Part shown: positions 6,746-13,882 of the stretch, in pieces | Layout: each line of letters begins with the position of its first letter | Position numbering within the stretch: position 1 is the first letter of the stretch | From: Hydrogenophaga sp. | Lineage (GTDB): Bacteria; Pseudomonadota; Gammaproteobacteria; Burkholderiales; Burkholderiaceae_C | NCBI GenBank assembly: GCA_021154985.1 | Contig: JAJNQE010000041.1 | Span: 1 to 13,944 of the forward strand | Length of the DNA stretch: 13,944 nt | Reading direction: 5' to 3' | Notes under the pieces: generated by a model | Told to the model about the DNA's origin: nothing | Database searches by the model: none | The model's input: the letters and a program-made list of their open reading frames with translations, nothing else | Made by a program: the position numbers and the translations under genes

Positions 6746-7741
6746 ATGAAGAGTGAAGTTGCATCCCCGCTCACACGCCGCGCGCTGTGCACCCGGCTGG
6801 CGGCATGGGGCACCCTCGCGGCGATCCCGCCCGCGCTGCGGGCGCAGCCCGCTTATTCCTCACGGGTGGTCAAGCTCGTGATTCCCACGGCGCCGGGCGG
6901 TTCGGTCGATTCCATCGGCCGCTTTCTCGCGGACTCCCTGACGCGGCCACTGGCCACCACCGTCATCGTGGAGAACCGGGCCGGCGCGGGCGGCACGATC
7001 GGTGTCCAGTCGGTGGTGAAAAGCCCACCCGATGGCTTGACGCTGGTGCTGGGTATTGCCGCCACCATGTCGGTGCAGCCGGCGGTGAACACCTTGCCCT
7101 ACAACCCCGTGAAGGACCTGGCGCCGGTGGCCGTGTTCGCCCAAGGCGGATTGGTGATTGCGGTGCCCGCCGCCAGCCCGGCACAGAGCATCAAGGACCT
7201 GCGCGCGCTGGCCGCCAAAAAAGGGGAGCTCGCTTTCGGCACCGGTGGACAAGCCACGTTTGGCCACCTGACGGGCGAGTTGCTCAAGTCCGAGATGGGC
7301 ATTCCCATGCGGCACATTCCCTACCGCGGCGCGGCCCCGGCGGTCACCGACCTGATGGCTGGCCTGCTGGACGTGGCGGTGGTGGATGCGTTTTCGGCGG
7401 CACCCCACGTCCAGTCCGGCAAGATCCGCATCCTGGCCATCGCCGGCCCCAACCGCCACAACAGCTTCCCACAGATCCCGACCTTGTCGGAGTCGGGCGT
7501 GCCGTTCACACGTGGCACCTGGATCGGTCTGTTTGCGCCCGCGGGCGTGCCACAGGACATGCTGGACCGCCTCACGGGCGAGATCAAGAACCTGTCGGCC
7601 CAACCGGAGTTCCGCGCCCAGGTCCAGACACTGGGATTCACCCCGCTCTTCATGCCCCCGAGCGACGTCAGTCGCATGCTGGCGCAGGAGATCGAGGAGT
7701 GGAAGCGCACCGCGAAGACCGCCAACCTCAAGATCGACTAG
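6746..7741 (+). CDS. Bug/TctC-type periplasmic solute-binding receptor
   Basis: A 331-residue Bug-family protein, the solute receptor of tripartite tricarboxylate-type uptake. The signal peptide runs to about residue 33 (cleavage after LRA, before QPAYSSR). It contains TRRALC with adjacent arginines at 11-12, a Tat-like feature. Mature landmarks are VKLVIPTAPGGSVDSIGR (ligand-binding loop), VENRAGAGGTIG (75-86), PPDGLTLVLG, the FGHLTGELLK and IPYRGAAPAVTDLMAG blocks, and GTWIGLFAPAGVP. Length is normal. A GTGAG-like Shine-Dalgarno lies 8 nt upstream. No TctA/TctB membrane genes are in the window, so it is an orphan receptor, as is common in Burkholderiales. Its place between RidA and the thiol dioxygenase suggests that it binds the substrate of this pathway. 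Ligand cannot be read from sequence. Confidence 0.92.
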   Translation: MKSEVASPLTRRALCTRLAAWGTLAAIPPALRAQPAYSSRVVKLVIPTAPGGSVDSIGRFLADSLTRPLATTVIVENRAGAGGTIGVQSVVKSPPDGLTLVLGIAATMSVQPAVNTLPYNPVKDLAPVAVFAQGGLVIAVPAASPAQSIKDLRALAAKKGELAFGTGGQATFGHLTGELLKSEMGIPMRHIPYRGAAPAVTDLMAGLLDVAVVDAFSAAPHVQSGKIRILAIAGPNRHNSFPQIPTLSESGVPFTRGTWIGLFAPAGVPQDMLDRLTGEIKNLSAQPEFRAQVQTLGFTPLFMPPSDVSRMLAQEIEEWKRTAKTANLKID

Positions 7742-7745
7742 GCGC

Positions 7746-8324
7746 ATGTCCACGCTCACACAACAACGCGCGGCGGCCGTGCGGGACACCGTGGCACAGG
7801 TGCGCGCCCTGCTCGGCCAGGACACGGCACCCGGCCTCGCCCAGGCGCAGTGCGCGGCGGCCTGTCTGCAGGCGCTGGCCGGGCAGACCGCGCTGTGGGA
7901 CAGCCGCGACTTCCCCATCGGCGAGGACAAGCGCTGGCAAGCCTATGCCTTGCACGAAGACGCCGACGGCGCCTATGCGATGTATGCCGTGGCCATGCAC
8001 CCGGGCCACGCACAGCCGCCGCACGACCACACCACCTGGGCGCTGATTGCCGGGGTCCGCGGCGCCGAACGCAACAGCCTCTATCGGCGTCCCCACGCGG
8101 CGGGACCGGCGCCGCTCGGCCACCTGGCGGACATCACCGTCGCGGCCGGCGGGGCCCTGGCGCTCGGCCCCACGGACATCCATGCCATCGAGGTGCTGGG
8201 GCCGGGCGACGCACTGCATCTGCATCTCTACGGCAGGGGTTTCGCCCACCTGCAGGACCGCCGGATCTTTGATCCGCTCACGAGCGAAAGCCGTGCTTTC
8301 CCACCGATCCAGAACGTCTCTTGA
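7746..8324 (+). CDS. Cupin thiol dioxygenase (cysteine/3-mercaptopropionate dioxygenase family)
   Basis: A 192-residue mononuclear non-haem iron enzyme of the cysteine dioxygenase family, which adds O2 to a thiol to give a sulfinate. Cupin motif 1 is PPHDHTTWALIAGVRGAERNSLYRR, with His93 and His95 as iron ligands; His146 in TDIHAIE is the third. The sequence HLHLYG follows, with His160 and Tyr162 matching the His and Tyr of the family's Ser-His-Tyr triad; the Ser position is His158. Arg172/Arg173 after the triad could bind a substrate carboxylate. The frame is open upstream, but ATG 7746 is chosen because it starts 4 bp after the Bug stop and gives a family-sized protein. No signal peptide. 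Whether the substrate is cysteine, 3-mercaptopropionate or another thiol cannot be decided; the beta-lyase at the operon end could supply it. Confidence 0.85.
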   Translation: MSTLTQQRAAAVRDTVAQVRALLGQDTAPGLAQAQCAAACLQALAGQTALWDSRDFPIGEDKRWQAYALHEDADGAYAMYAVAMHPGHAQPPHDHTTWALIAGVRGAERNSLYRRPHAAGPAPLGHLADITVAAGGALALGPTDIHAIEVLGPGDALHLHLYGRGFAHLQDRRIFDPLTSESRAFPPIQNVS

Positions 8325-8376
8325 AGACGTCGTCGTTCTCTCTCCACCACTCCCATCCCTTTCCAATAACTTCCCG

Positions 8377-10089
8377 ATGAAAGCATCCATTCTTGACCAC
8401 CACGGCGACGGCTTCGTGCAGGCCAACGGCCTGCGCCTGCACTACGAACAATGGGGCGACGGCGCCCACCCGGTGGTGGCACTGCACGGCACCTCGCTGC
8501 ACGGCAAGGTCTGGTACTGGCTGGCCAAGGCCCTGCCCGACACCTACCGCCTGATCGGCCTGGACCAACGCTCGCACGGCGACTCCGACCGGGTTGGGTC
8601 CGGCCAGTACGGCGTGGAGCACTACTGCGCCGACCTGGAGGCCTTTGCCGACCGCATGGGCCTGGAGCGTTTCTCCATCGTGGGCTCGTCGCTCGGCTCC
8701 CGCGTGGCCTTGCTCTATGCCGCCCGCCACCCCGAACGTGTCAGCGCCCTCGCCTTGCTCGACCTCAGTTTCGAAATGCCCACCGAGGCCTCCGAACACA
8801 TGGTGCACGCCCACGTGACGCGCCCACGCACCTTCCCCGATTTCGAGACCGCCGTCGCGTTCTCCAAGACCCTGCCGCAGCGCCTGCGCTTCTCCGACCA
8901 GGTGCACCGCGACACCCTGGTGGGCGACCTGCGCCAGCTCAGCGACGGCACCTGGGAGTGGCGCTACGACAAGGACGCGGCCATCGAAACCCTGCGCTGC
9001 GCCGCACGCGACATGTGGGATTCGGTGCGCGCCGTGCAGTCCCCCACCCTCATCCTGCGTGGGGCCGATAGCGATGTGCTCGTGGCGTCCACGGTCGAGC
9101 GGCTCAAGCGCGAACTGAAGGGCGTGCAGATCACCGACGTGCCCAACGCTGGCCACTCGATCTGGGGCGACAACCCCGACTTCACCGCCCACGCGATCGT
9201 CGAAGCGCTGGACGCAGCCGTGCCACCGCAGCCAGGCACCAGCGAGGCACCGACCACCCCCGGGCGCCCGCTCCAGATCCAGACCCGCAGCTTGAAATTC
9301 CAGGCCCGCGAATGGGGCTCCACCGATGCACCGGTCCTGCTGTGCCTGCACGGCACGTCGATGCAGTCCAGCGCGTGGACAGCGCTGGGCAGCGCCTTGC
9401 AGGACCAGTGGCGCGTCATTGCGCTGGACATGCGGGGCCACGGCGGCTCCGACAAACCGGCCACGGGCTACTCGCTCGGCCAGTACGCGGCCGATGTCCA
9501 GGCCGTCATGGACGCGCTCGGTCTGGACCGCGCCAGCCTGATCGGCAGCTCGCTGGGCACCCAGGTGGCGATCGAGTTTGCGGCGCGCTACCCCGACCGC
9601 GTCAACAAGCTCGCGCTGTCCGACCCCAGTTGCCTGATCCAGCAAGCGGCCATCGACCAGTACGTGTCCCTGCACCGCACACGGCCCCGCCGGTTCCGCA
9701 ATGCCGACGAAGCACTGGCCTTCTCCCGGCGCATGCCGCAGCGCAAGCGCTTCTCGGAAGCGGTGCACCGCTTCACCCTGGCCGGCGACCTGCACACCAC
9801 CGCCGACGGCGCACTGGAATGGGCCTACGCGCTGGAACCCATCCTGCAGACCTTCGAGGCTCTGACCGAGAACCAGGAGGCGGCGATCAAAGCCGTCCAG
9901 GCGCCGGTGCTCATCCTGCGCGGCGAGGAATCCCACGTGCTGTCGCGCCCCGATGCACTCAAGCTGCTGGACTGGTTCGCGCAGGCCGAGCTGGCGGAAT
10001 TGGGCGACTGCGGCCACACCATCTGGGGCGACCAGCCGGTCGCCCTGGCCCGTGAGGTCCGGGCCTTCCTTGCGCCCACCGCAGCATGA
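8377..10089 (+). CDS. Fused tandem alpha/beta-hydrolase protein
   Basis: A 570-residue protein made of two homologous alpha/beta-hydrolases in one chain, residues about 13-280 and 299-566, joined by a Pro/Thr-rich linker (VPPQPGTSEAPTTPGRP). Each half has an HGTS oxyanion motif (37-40; 325-328), a GSSLG nucleophile elbow (Ser105; Ser392), a cap segment PQRxRFSxxVHRxTLxGDL (14 of 19 identical between halves), and a GHxIWGDxP His block (His260; His547). The first half has RGADSDVL, with Asp231/Asp233 as candidate acid; the second has RGEESHVL, with His in place of the second Asp. Reaction probably hydrolysis of an ester, thioester, amide or C-C bond. No signal peptide and no clear Shine-Dalgarno before ATG 8377; the frame is open further upstream but overlaps the dioxygenase. 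Its stop overlaps the next start (ATGA). Confidence 0.88.
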   Translation: MKASILDHHGDGFVQANGLRLHYEQWGDGAHPVVALHGTSLHGKVWYWLAKALPDTYRLIGLDQRSHGDSDRVGSGQYGVEHYCADLEAFADRMGLERFSIVGSSLGSRVALLYAARHPERVSALALLDLSFEMPTEASEHMVHAHVTRPRTFPDFETAVAFSKTLPQRLRFSDQVHRDTLVGDLRQLSDGTWEWRYDKDAAIETLRCAARDMWDSVRAVQSPTLILRGADSDVLVASTVERLKRELKGVQITDVPNAGHSIWGDNPDFTAHAIVEALDAAVPPQPGTSEAPTTPGRPLQIQTRSLKFQAREWGSTDAPVLLCLHGTSMQSSAWTALGSALQDQWRVIALDMRGHGGSDKPATGYSLGQYAADVQAVMDALGLDRASLIGSSLGTQVAIEFAARYPDRVNKLALSDPSCLIQQAAIDQYVSLHRTRPRRFRNADEALAFSRRMPQRKRFSEAVHRFTLAGDLHTTADGALEWAYALEPILQTFEALTENQEAAIKAVQAPVLILRGEESHVLSRPDALKLLDWFAQAELAELGDCGHTIWGDQPVALAREVRAFLAPTAA

Positions 10090-11270
10090 GCCAGCCGCAA
10101 CCCGCCACCGTTGTGACCCACGGCGGCCGCCCGCACGGCGCGCGGGTGCCGGTCAACCCGCCGGTGGCCCGCACCAGCACCGTGGTGTTCGATTCGATGG
10201 CCACCCTGCAGGAGGCCCTGGCCGAGCGGGCCCGCCACGAGCGGGGTCTGCTGTACGGCCGCAAGGGCAGCTCCACCGCGGACGCGCTGGAAGACGTGCT
10301 GACGGCGCTCGAAGGCGGGCACCGCACCCGCCTCTTCGGCTCCGGCCTGGCCGCCATCTCGTGCACGCTGCTGGCCTGCGTGCGCCCCGGCGACCATGTG
10401 CTGGTGATCGATTCCTGCTACGACCCTGTGCGCCGCCTGTGCGCCCGGTATCTGGCGCCCATGGGCGTCAGATACGACTTCTTCCGCCCGGACCTCAGCG
10501 ATTTCGCGGACAAGATCCGACCCGAAACCCGGCTGGTCTGGGCCGAGTGCCCGGGCACACTGCTCTATGAAATGTGCGACCTGCCGGCCCTGGTGGCCAC
10601 GGCGCGCCAGCACGGCCGCATCACCGTCGCCGTCGACAACACCTGGGGTTCAAGCCTGCTCTACCACCCGCTGGCGCTGGGGGCCGACATCTCCGTGGTG
10701 GCGGGCACCAAATACCTGGTGGGCCATTCGGACGTGATGCTCGGCGCGGTCATCACCCGAGAACCCGCGATCACCCACCGCATCGCCGACATGGCCGACC
10801 TGCTCGGCCATTCGGTCAGCCCGGACGACGCCTACCTGGCACTGCGGGGCGCCCGCACCCTCACCGTGCGCCTGCGCCAGCACCAGACCAATGCGCTTCA
10901 GATCGCGCAGTGGCTGCAGCAGCAACCCGCCATTCGCACGGTCTTCCACCCGGGCTTGCCCGACGACCCGGGCCACGCCTTGTGGCAACGCGACTGCACG
11001 GGCGCCAACGGCTTGGTCAGCATCGAGTTTGACCCAGCCGTGAGTGAGCAACAAACCCATGCGTTCGTGAACGCCCTGCAGTGGTTTGGCATAGGCCACT
11101 CCTGGGGTGGCTACGAAAGCCTGGCGCTTCCCATGCCCCCGGCCGGTGCGCTTGCGGGCGATGCCTGGGCCGGCCGAGGCCAACTCGTGCGCCTGCACAT
11201 CGGCCTGGAGGACGGCAACGACCTGATCGCGGATCTGACCCAGGCGCTGGCTCGAAAGCTGCACGGCTAA
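10086..11270 (+). CDS. PLP-dependent cystathionine beta-lyase-type C-S lyase
   Basis: A 394-residue member of the Cys/Met-metabolism PLP family (fold type I), best matched to cystathionine beta-lyase. Visible residues are Tyr57 and Arg59 in LLYGRKG (phosphate contacts from the neighbouring subunit), FGSGLAAIS (84-92), Tyr112 in SCYDPVRRL (ring stacking), Asp184 in VAVDNTWGSS (pyridine N), Lys209 in VVAGTKYLVGHSD (Schiff base), WGGYESL (340-346, typical of beta-lyases) and Arg369 in LVRLHIGLED (carboxylate). It would cleave cystathionine or another S-substituted cysteine to a thiol, pyruvate and ammonia. The start overlaps the hydrolase stop by 4 bp, so translation is probably coupled. Its position at the end of a sulfur-oxidation operon suggests a catabolic S-conjugate lyase rather than methionine biosynthesis. 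Not named metC for that reason. Confidence 0.92.
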   Translation: MSQPQPATVVTHGGRPHGARVPVNPPVARTSTVVFDSMATLQEALAERARHERGLLYGRKGSSTADALEDVLTALEGGHRTRLFGSGLAAISCTLLACVRPGDHVLVIDSCYDPVRRLCARYLAPMGVRYDFFRPDLSDFADKIRPETRLVWAECPGTLLYEMCDLPALVATARQHGRITVAVDNTWGSSLLYHPLALGADISVVAGTKYLVGHSDVMLGAVITREPAITHRIADMADLLGHSVSPDDAYLALRGARTLTVRLRQHQTNALQIAQWLQQQPAIRTVFHPGLPDDPGHALWQRDCTGANGLVSIEFDPAVSEQQTHAFVNALQWFGIGHSWGGYESLALPMPPAGALAGDAWAGRGQLVRLHIGLEDGNDLIADLTQALARKLHG

Positions 11271-11275
11271 GTCAC

Positions 11276-11295
11276 CCTGCAGATACAGCTGCAGG
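11276..11295. repeat. Inverted repeat CCTGCAG-N6-CTGCAGG after the six-gene operon
   Basis: A perfect 7-bp stem with a 6-nt loop, beginning 5 nt after the beta-lyase stop. No T run follows, so it is not a standard intrinsic terminator. It may protect the mRNA 3' end or mark the operon boundary. Confidence 0.45.
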
Positions 11296-11383
11296 TCTGC
11301 CTCCACATCGTAAGGACCACGGTCTGGTAATTTGTCACCAATTCGTCAAACCTGAACGGTGCGCGGGAATGCGGTGCACGAAA

Positions 11384-11420
11384 CCCCCTTAAATTTGTCG
11401 GTTCCACAAACAAGAGGGGG
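11384..11420 (+). promoter_or_regulatory. Leader hairpin covering the autotransporter Shine-Dalgarno
   Basis: CCCCCT (11384-11389) can pair with AGGGGG (11415-11420), and TTTGT (11394-11398) with ACAAA (11406-11410). A 4x4 internal loop, which has a possible T-G closing pair, and a 7-nt apical loop complete the structure. The right arm contains the Shine-Dalgarno for the ATG at 11425, so the fold would hide the ribosome site. Possible translational control; seen by eye, not folded by program. Confidence 0.45.
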
Positions 11421-11424
11421 AGTC

Positions 11425-13254
11425 ATGTTCTGTACCGCAGGGATCGAATTTATGAGCATGGTCAAGCGTGGAGGGCGCCTGGCGCGTCTATTGAGCGGGC
11501 TGCTGCTCGTCGGGGCGGGATGGATGGCCGGTAGCGCGCCGGCCATGGCTACTCCGGTGACCATTACCGGTAATGCGGAGGGGGCGGCGGCGACCACCGT
11601 CACGCCCAATATCCAGGTGGGGCAGAACACGAACTTCACCTCGTGCAGCGCCGGCCCGTGGAACTACAAGCTGTACACCTTCACGGTGGATACCGCAGGC
11701 ACCTACACGGCCAGCGTTGTCACGCCGACGACGCTGAACACGACCTTTTTCCTGCAGGGGACGTACACCCCATCGACCACGCCGTGCGCGCCGGCCGTCC
11801 GTTCGCGCTTCCTGGTCTCCTCACTTGCCACCGGCACACCGAACACCGCCACCTTCACCGGCATCGGCCTGACACTGCAGCCCGGCGTGCAGTACAGCGT
11901 GCTGATCGCCTTCAACACGCCCCATGTGGGCTCGCAGCCCTTCACGTTCACGATGAACGGCCCCGGTTGCATCGCCATCGGCACCAATACCTGCGCGGGC
12001 GACCCGAGCCAGGACGCGGAAGTGATCGGCCTGGTCTCCGCGCAAGGAGATGCCGCGCGGCGTTTTGCCGCCGCGCAGACGGTCAATGTCCAGAGCCGCC
12101 TGGAGAGCCTGCATCGACGCAAGCCGGCATCGACCAAAACCGGCGCCTCCGCCCCCGGCGATACGCAAGGGCGCGGCCAGGCGATCCATACGCTGGGCCT
12201 CGGAAGCGACGGTGGCGCCGGCATGGTCAGCTCGATGGGGGCCAACCCGATGGCGGGAAGCGGCTCTATGGGCAGCAGCCTGGCGGCGGGCGGCCATCCG
12301 CGCCTGTTGCCCCTGGGCATGCAGGGTGCCCCCGATCCGCTGGTTGCGCAGACATCCGGCTCGGTGCCGCTTTCCGGGATACCTCTGAACGGCGCGCGGC
12401 AGAACGTGATGGGGACGGGGGTCGACATCTGGAGCGCGGGCCTCGTCAACCTCGGCAAGCAGGGCAGCACGGATTCGCACTTCAGCACCGCCGGCATCAC
12501 CGTCGGCGCCGACAAGCGCCTCAGCGAAAAGCTGGTGCTGGGCGTGGGCAGCGGCTTTGCCTACGACCGCCAGAAGATCGGCGTCAATGGCACGCGCAAC
12601 ACGGGCGAAAGCTACTCGCTGAGCGTCTACGGCAGCTACCAGCCGGCCGACGGCTTCTTCGTCGACGGCCTGCTCGGCTACGGCAGCCTGCGCTTCGATG
12701 CGCGGCGCTTCGTGACCGATAACGGCTTGATGGCTTCCTCCAAGCGCTCGGGCTCGCAATGGTTCGCCTCGCTCGCCGGCGGCTACGACCACGAGTTCGA
12801 GTATGGCGGCAGGCAGATGCTGATCGTCCCGTACGCCCGCCTGGACCTCGCCAGGACCCGATTGAACGGAACCACCGAAAGCGGCGGCGGCCAGTTCGAC
12901 CTGCGCTATTCGGCGCAGGACATCCCCACGACCAGCCTGGCCATCGGCGTGCGCGGCGAAACCACGGTGTCCCTGCGCGGCGGCACTGTCGCGCGGCCTT
13001 ACTTCCGCGTCGAATACCTGCACGACTTCGACAAGTCCGGCGTCGCCCGGATGACCTATGCCAACCAACTGCCCGGGGTGATCTACCAGATCGACAGCAC
13101 CCGCCTCAACAGCAACACCGCACGCCTGGCACTGGGCAGCCGCTACGATTTCCGCAACGCCGTCGTGCTCGACTTTTACTACCAGTTCAGCTACACCGGC
13201 GCCACCAAGACCCAGGTCGATACCTTGGCGGTGATGGTGAGCAAGACATTCTGA
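11425..13254 (+). CDS. Autotransporter-like outer-membrane beta-barrel protein
   Basis: About 609 residues from ATG 11425, which has AGAGGGGG just upstream; ATG 11452 is a possible shorter start. Signal peptide with hydrophobic core LLSGLLLVGAGWMAG and cleavage after APAMA (residue 42). Residues 44-180 form a Thr-rich beta domain (YKLYTFTVDTAGTYTASVVT onward) resembling secreted beta-sandwich modules, with four cysteines at 74, 121, 181 and 190. A helix around 195-232 (AEVIGLVSAQGDAARRFAAA then NVQSRLESLHRR) and a Gly/Ser/Met-rich linker (residues 260-290) lead to a barrel of about 275 residues. The barrel has alternating strands (SYSLSVYGSYQPADGFFVDG, WFASLAGGYDHEF) and ends LAVMVSKTF with terminal Phe. 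It fits type Va secretion, but the passenger is short and shows no beta-helix repeats. Function unknown. No evident link to the sulfur operon. Confidence 0.82.
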   Translation: MFCTAGIEFMSMVKRGGRLARLLSGLLLVGAGWMAGSAPAMATPVTITGNAEGAAATTVTPNIQVGQNTNFTSCSAGPWNYKLYTFTVDTAGTYTASVVTPTTLNTTFFLQGTYTPSTTPCAPAVRSRFLVSSLATGTPNTATFTGIGLTLQPGVQYSVLIAFNTPHVGSQPFTFTMNGPGCIAIGTNTCAGDPSQDAEVIGLVSAQGDAARRFAAAQTVNVQSRLESLHRRKPASTKTGASAPGDTQGRGQAIHTLGLGSDGGAGMVSSMGANPMAGSGSMGSSLAAGGHPRLLPLGMQGAPDPLVAQTSGSVPLSGIPLNGARQNVMGTGVDIWSAGLVNLGKQGSTDSHFSTAGITVGADKRLSEKLVLGVGSGFAYDRQKIGVNGTRNTGESYSLSVYGSYQPADGFFVDGLLGYGSLRFDARRFVTDNGLMASSKRSGSQWFASLAGGYDHEFEYGGRQMLIVPYARLDLARTRLNGTTESGGGQFDLRYSAQDIPTTSLAIGVRGETTVSLRGGTVARPYFRVEYLHDFDKSGVARMTYANQLPGVIYQIDSTRLNSNTARLALGSRYDFRNAVVLDFYYQFSYTGATKTQVDTLAVMVSKTF

Positions 13255-13314
13255 GGCAGGCCAGCAGCGTAAGACGGGCGCCTACGTCACGACAACGTCA
13301 ACAGCTTTCGTTCG
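13255..13314. other. Short convergent intergenic region
   Basis: Sixty bases between the stops of the autotransporter-like gene and the small secreted protein gene. No clear stem plus T-run terminator was found for either direction. Confidence 0.4.
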
Positions 13315-13623
13315 CTATTGATCTTTACCCTCCCGCGCGGACGCGGCGTCCTTTTCGGCGCGCCACCATGCCAGCAGTCGTTCAAAGCTGCCGTCGAAGG
13401 CGCGCTTCTTGAGCGCTTCGCTGACAAGGGAGCATACGACCGCAGTACCCGTGTCCAGCCGCTCGCTCGACGCCACGCGGTCGCATTCGAGGTAGAGCTG
13501 CTTGAGTTGGTCGATGGGCATCGAAGCGACTTCGCCCGCGCCCGCCTGCGCCAATGCCATCGATGCACTGAGCGCCAGCGGCGTCATCGCGAGAAGACGC
13601 CTGCCGAATCGATTCGATTGCAT
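13315..13623 (-). CDS. Small secreted protein with two Cys, conserved-hypothetical type
   Basis: A 102-residue protein of unknown function. An N-terminal basic stretch (QSNRFGRRL) and hydrophobic core (LAMTPLALSASMALA) form a Sec signal peptide with cleavage near residue 25. The mature part is about 77 residues, mainly helical by pattern: MPIDQLKQLYLECDRVASSE, then AVVCSLVSEALKKRAF, then FERLLAWWRAEKD. It contains two cysteines, Cys47 and Cys64, that could form a disulfide in the periplasm. The pattern looks like a small protein family I have seen in Burkholderiales genomes, but I cannot name it. The frame reaches 13641; two adjacent ATG codons occur at 13626 and 13623. The second is preferred because a perfect AGGAGG (13635-13630) lies 6 nt before it. 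Convergent with the autotransporter-like gene; no operon partner in the window. Confidence 0.75.
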   Translation of the reverse strand: MQSNRFGRRLLAMTPLALSASMALAQAGAGEVASMPIDQLKQLYLECDRVASSERLDTGTAVVCSLVSEALKKRAFDGSFERLLAWWRAEKDAASAREGKDQ

Positions 13624-13629
13624 CATCCA

Positions 13630-13635
13630 CCTCCT
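13630..13635 (-). promoter_or_regulatory. Consensus Shine-Dalgarno AGGAGG of the small secreted protein
   Basis: A perfect AGGAGG on the minus strand, 6 nt before ATG 13623 and 3 nt before ATG 13626. It favours the second ATG. It is the strongest ribosome site in the window and suggests high expression. Confidence 0.65.
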
Positions 13636-13702
13636 CGGCATCCGCAGCGGTACCGGCCACCCCGGGCCAAGCGCGTCGGCTTGCGGGTTGGCGCGTGCAC
13701 CA

Positions 13703-13731
13703 TCTTATTGATTCCGCAGAACATCGTGCAA
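13703..13731 (-). promoter_or_regulatory. Candidate promoter of the small secreted protein gene
   Basis: On the minus strand TTGCAC (13731-13726) is followed by a 17-nt spacer and ATAAGA (13708-13703), with AATAAG one base earlier as an alternative -10. The match is moderate, and the leader would be about 70 nt. Confidence 0.3.
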
Positions 13732-13835
13732 TAGCGTAATAGCGCGAAAGGGCTAAGGTCCTCGCAGCGAATATGCGCTGGTCAACAGAGTCCTGAGAAG
13801 GTGAATAGAAACTCGACGTTCAGGTGTCGCAGCAT

Positions 13836-13856
13836 TCGGTCGTGATGGCCGACCGA
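13836..13856. repeat. Inverted repeat TCGGTCG-N7-CGACCGA
   Basis: A perfect 7-bp stem with a 7-nt loop in the non-coding right edge. No T run follows on the plus strand. It is probably part of the same repeat-rich segment as the 13883-13937 inverted repeat. Confidence 0.45.
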
Positions 13857-13882
13857 GGTAGTGACCGCTTCGGCAAAGTTGT

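Noticed and set aside
8278..10017. Minus-strand open frame of 579 codons
   Set aside because: Antisense to the tandem hydrolase, which has clear catalytic motifs; the antisense product has none.
4690..11270. 3,3-thiodipropionate or dithiodipropionate degradation pathway as the specific role
   Set aside because: A thiol dioxygenase would fit, but the CoA-transferase, sulfinopropionyl-CoA desulfinase and disulfide reductase expected are not in the window, and the PLP beta-lyase points to cysteine-type substrates.
10086..11270. Naming the PLP enzyme metC with a methionine-biosynthesis role
   Set aside because: Motifs are beta-lyase-like, but the operon context is catabolic; the symbol would imply a role that the sequence does not prove.
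11276..11295. Intrinsic terminator after the beta-lyase gene
   Set aside because: The 7-bp stem is real but no T run follows, so it is listed as an inverted repeat only.
11821..13068. Minus-strand open frame of 415 codons
   Set aside because: Antisense to the autotransporter-like gene; no signal, domain or ribosome site.
13318..13734. Plus-strand open frame of 138 codons over the small secreted protein
   Set aside because: The minus-strand gene has a signal peptide and perfect AGGAGG; this frame has neither and looks like a shadow.
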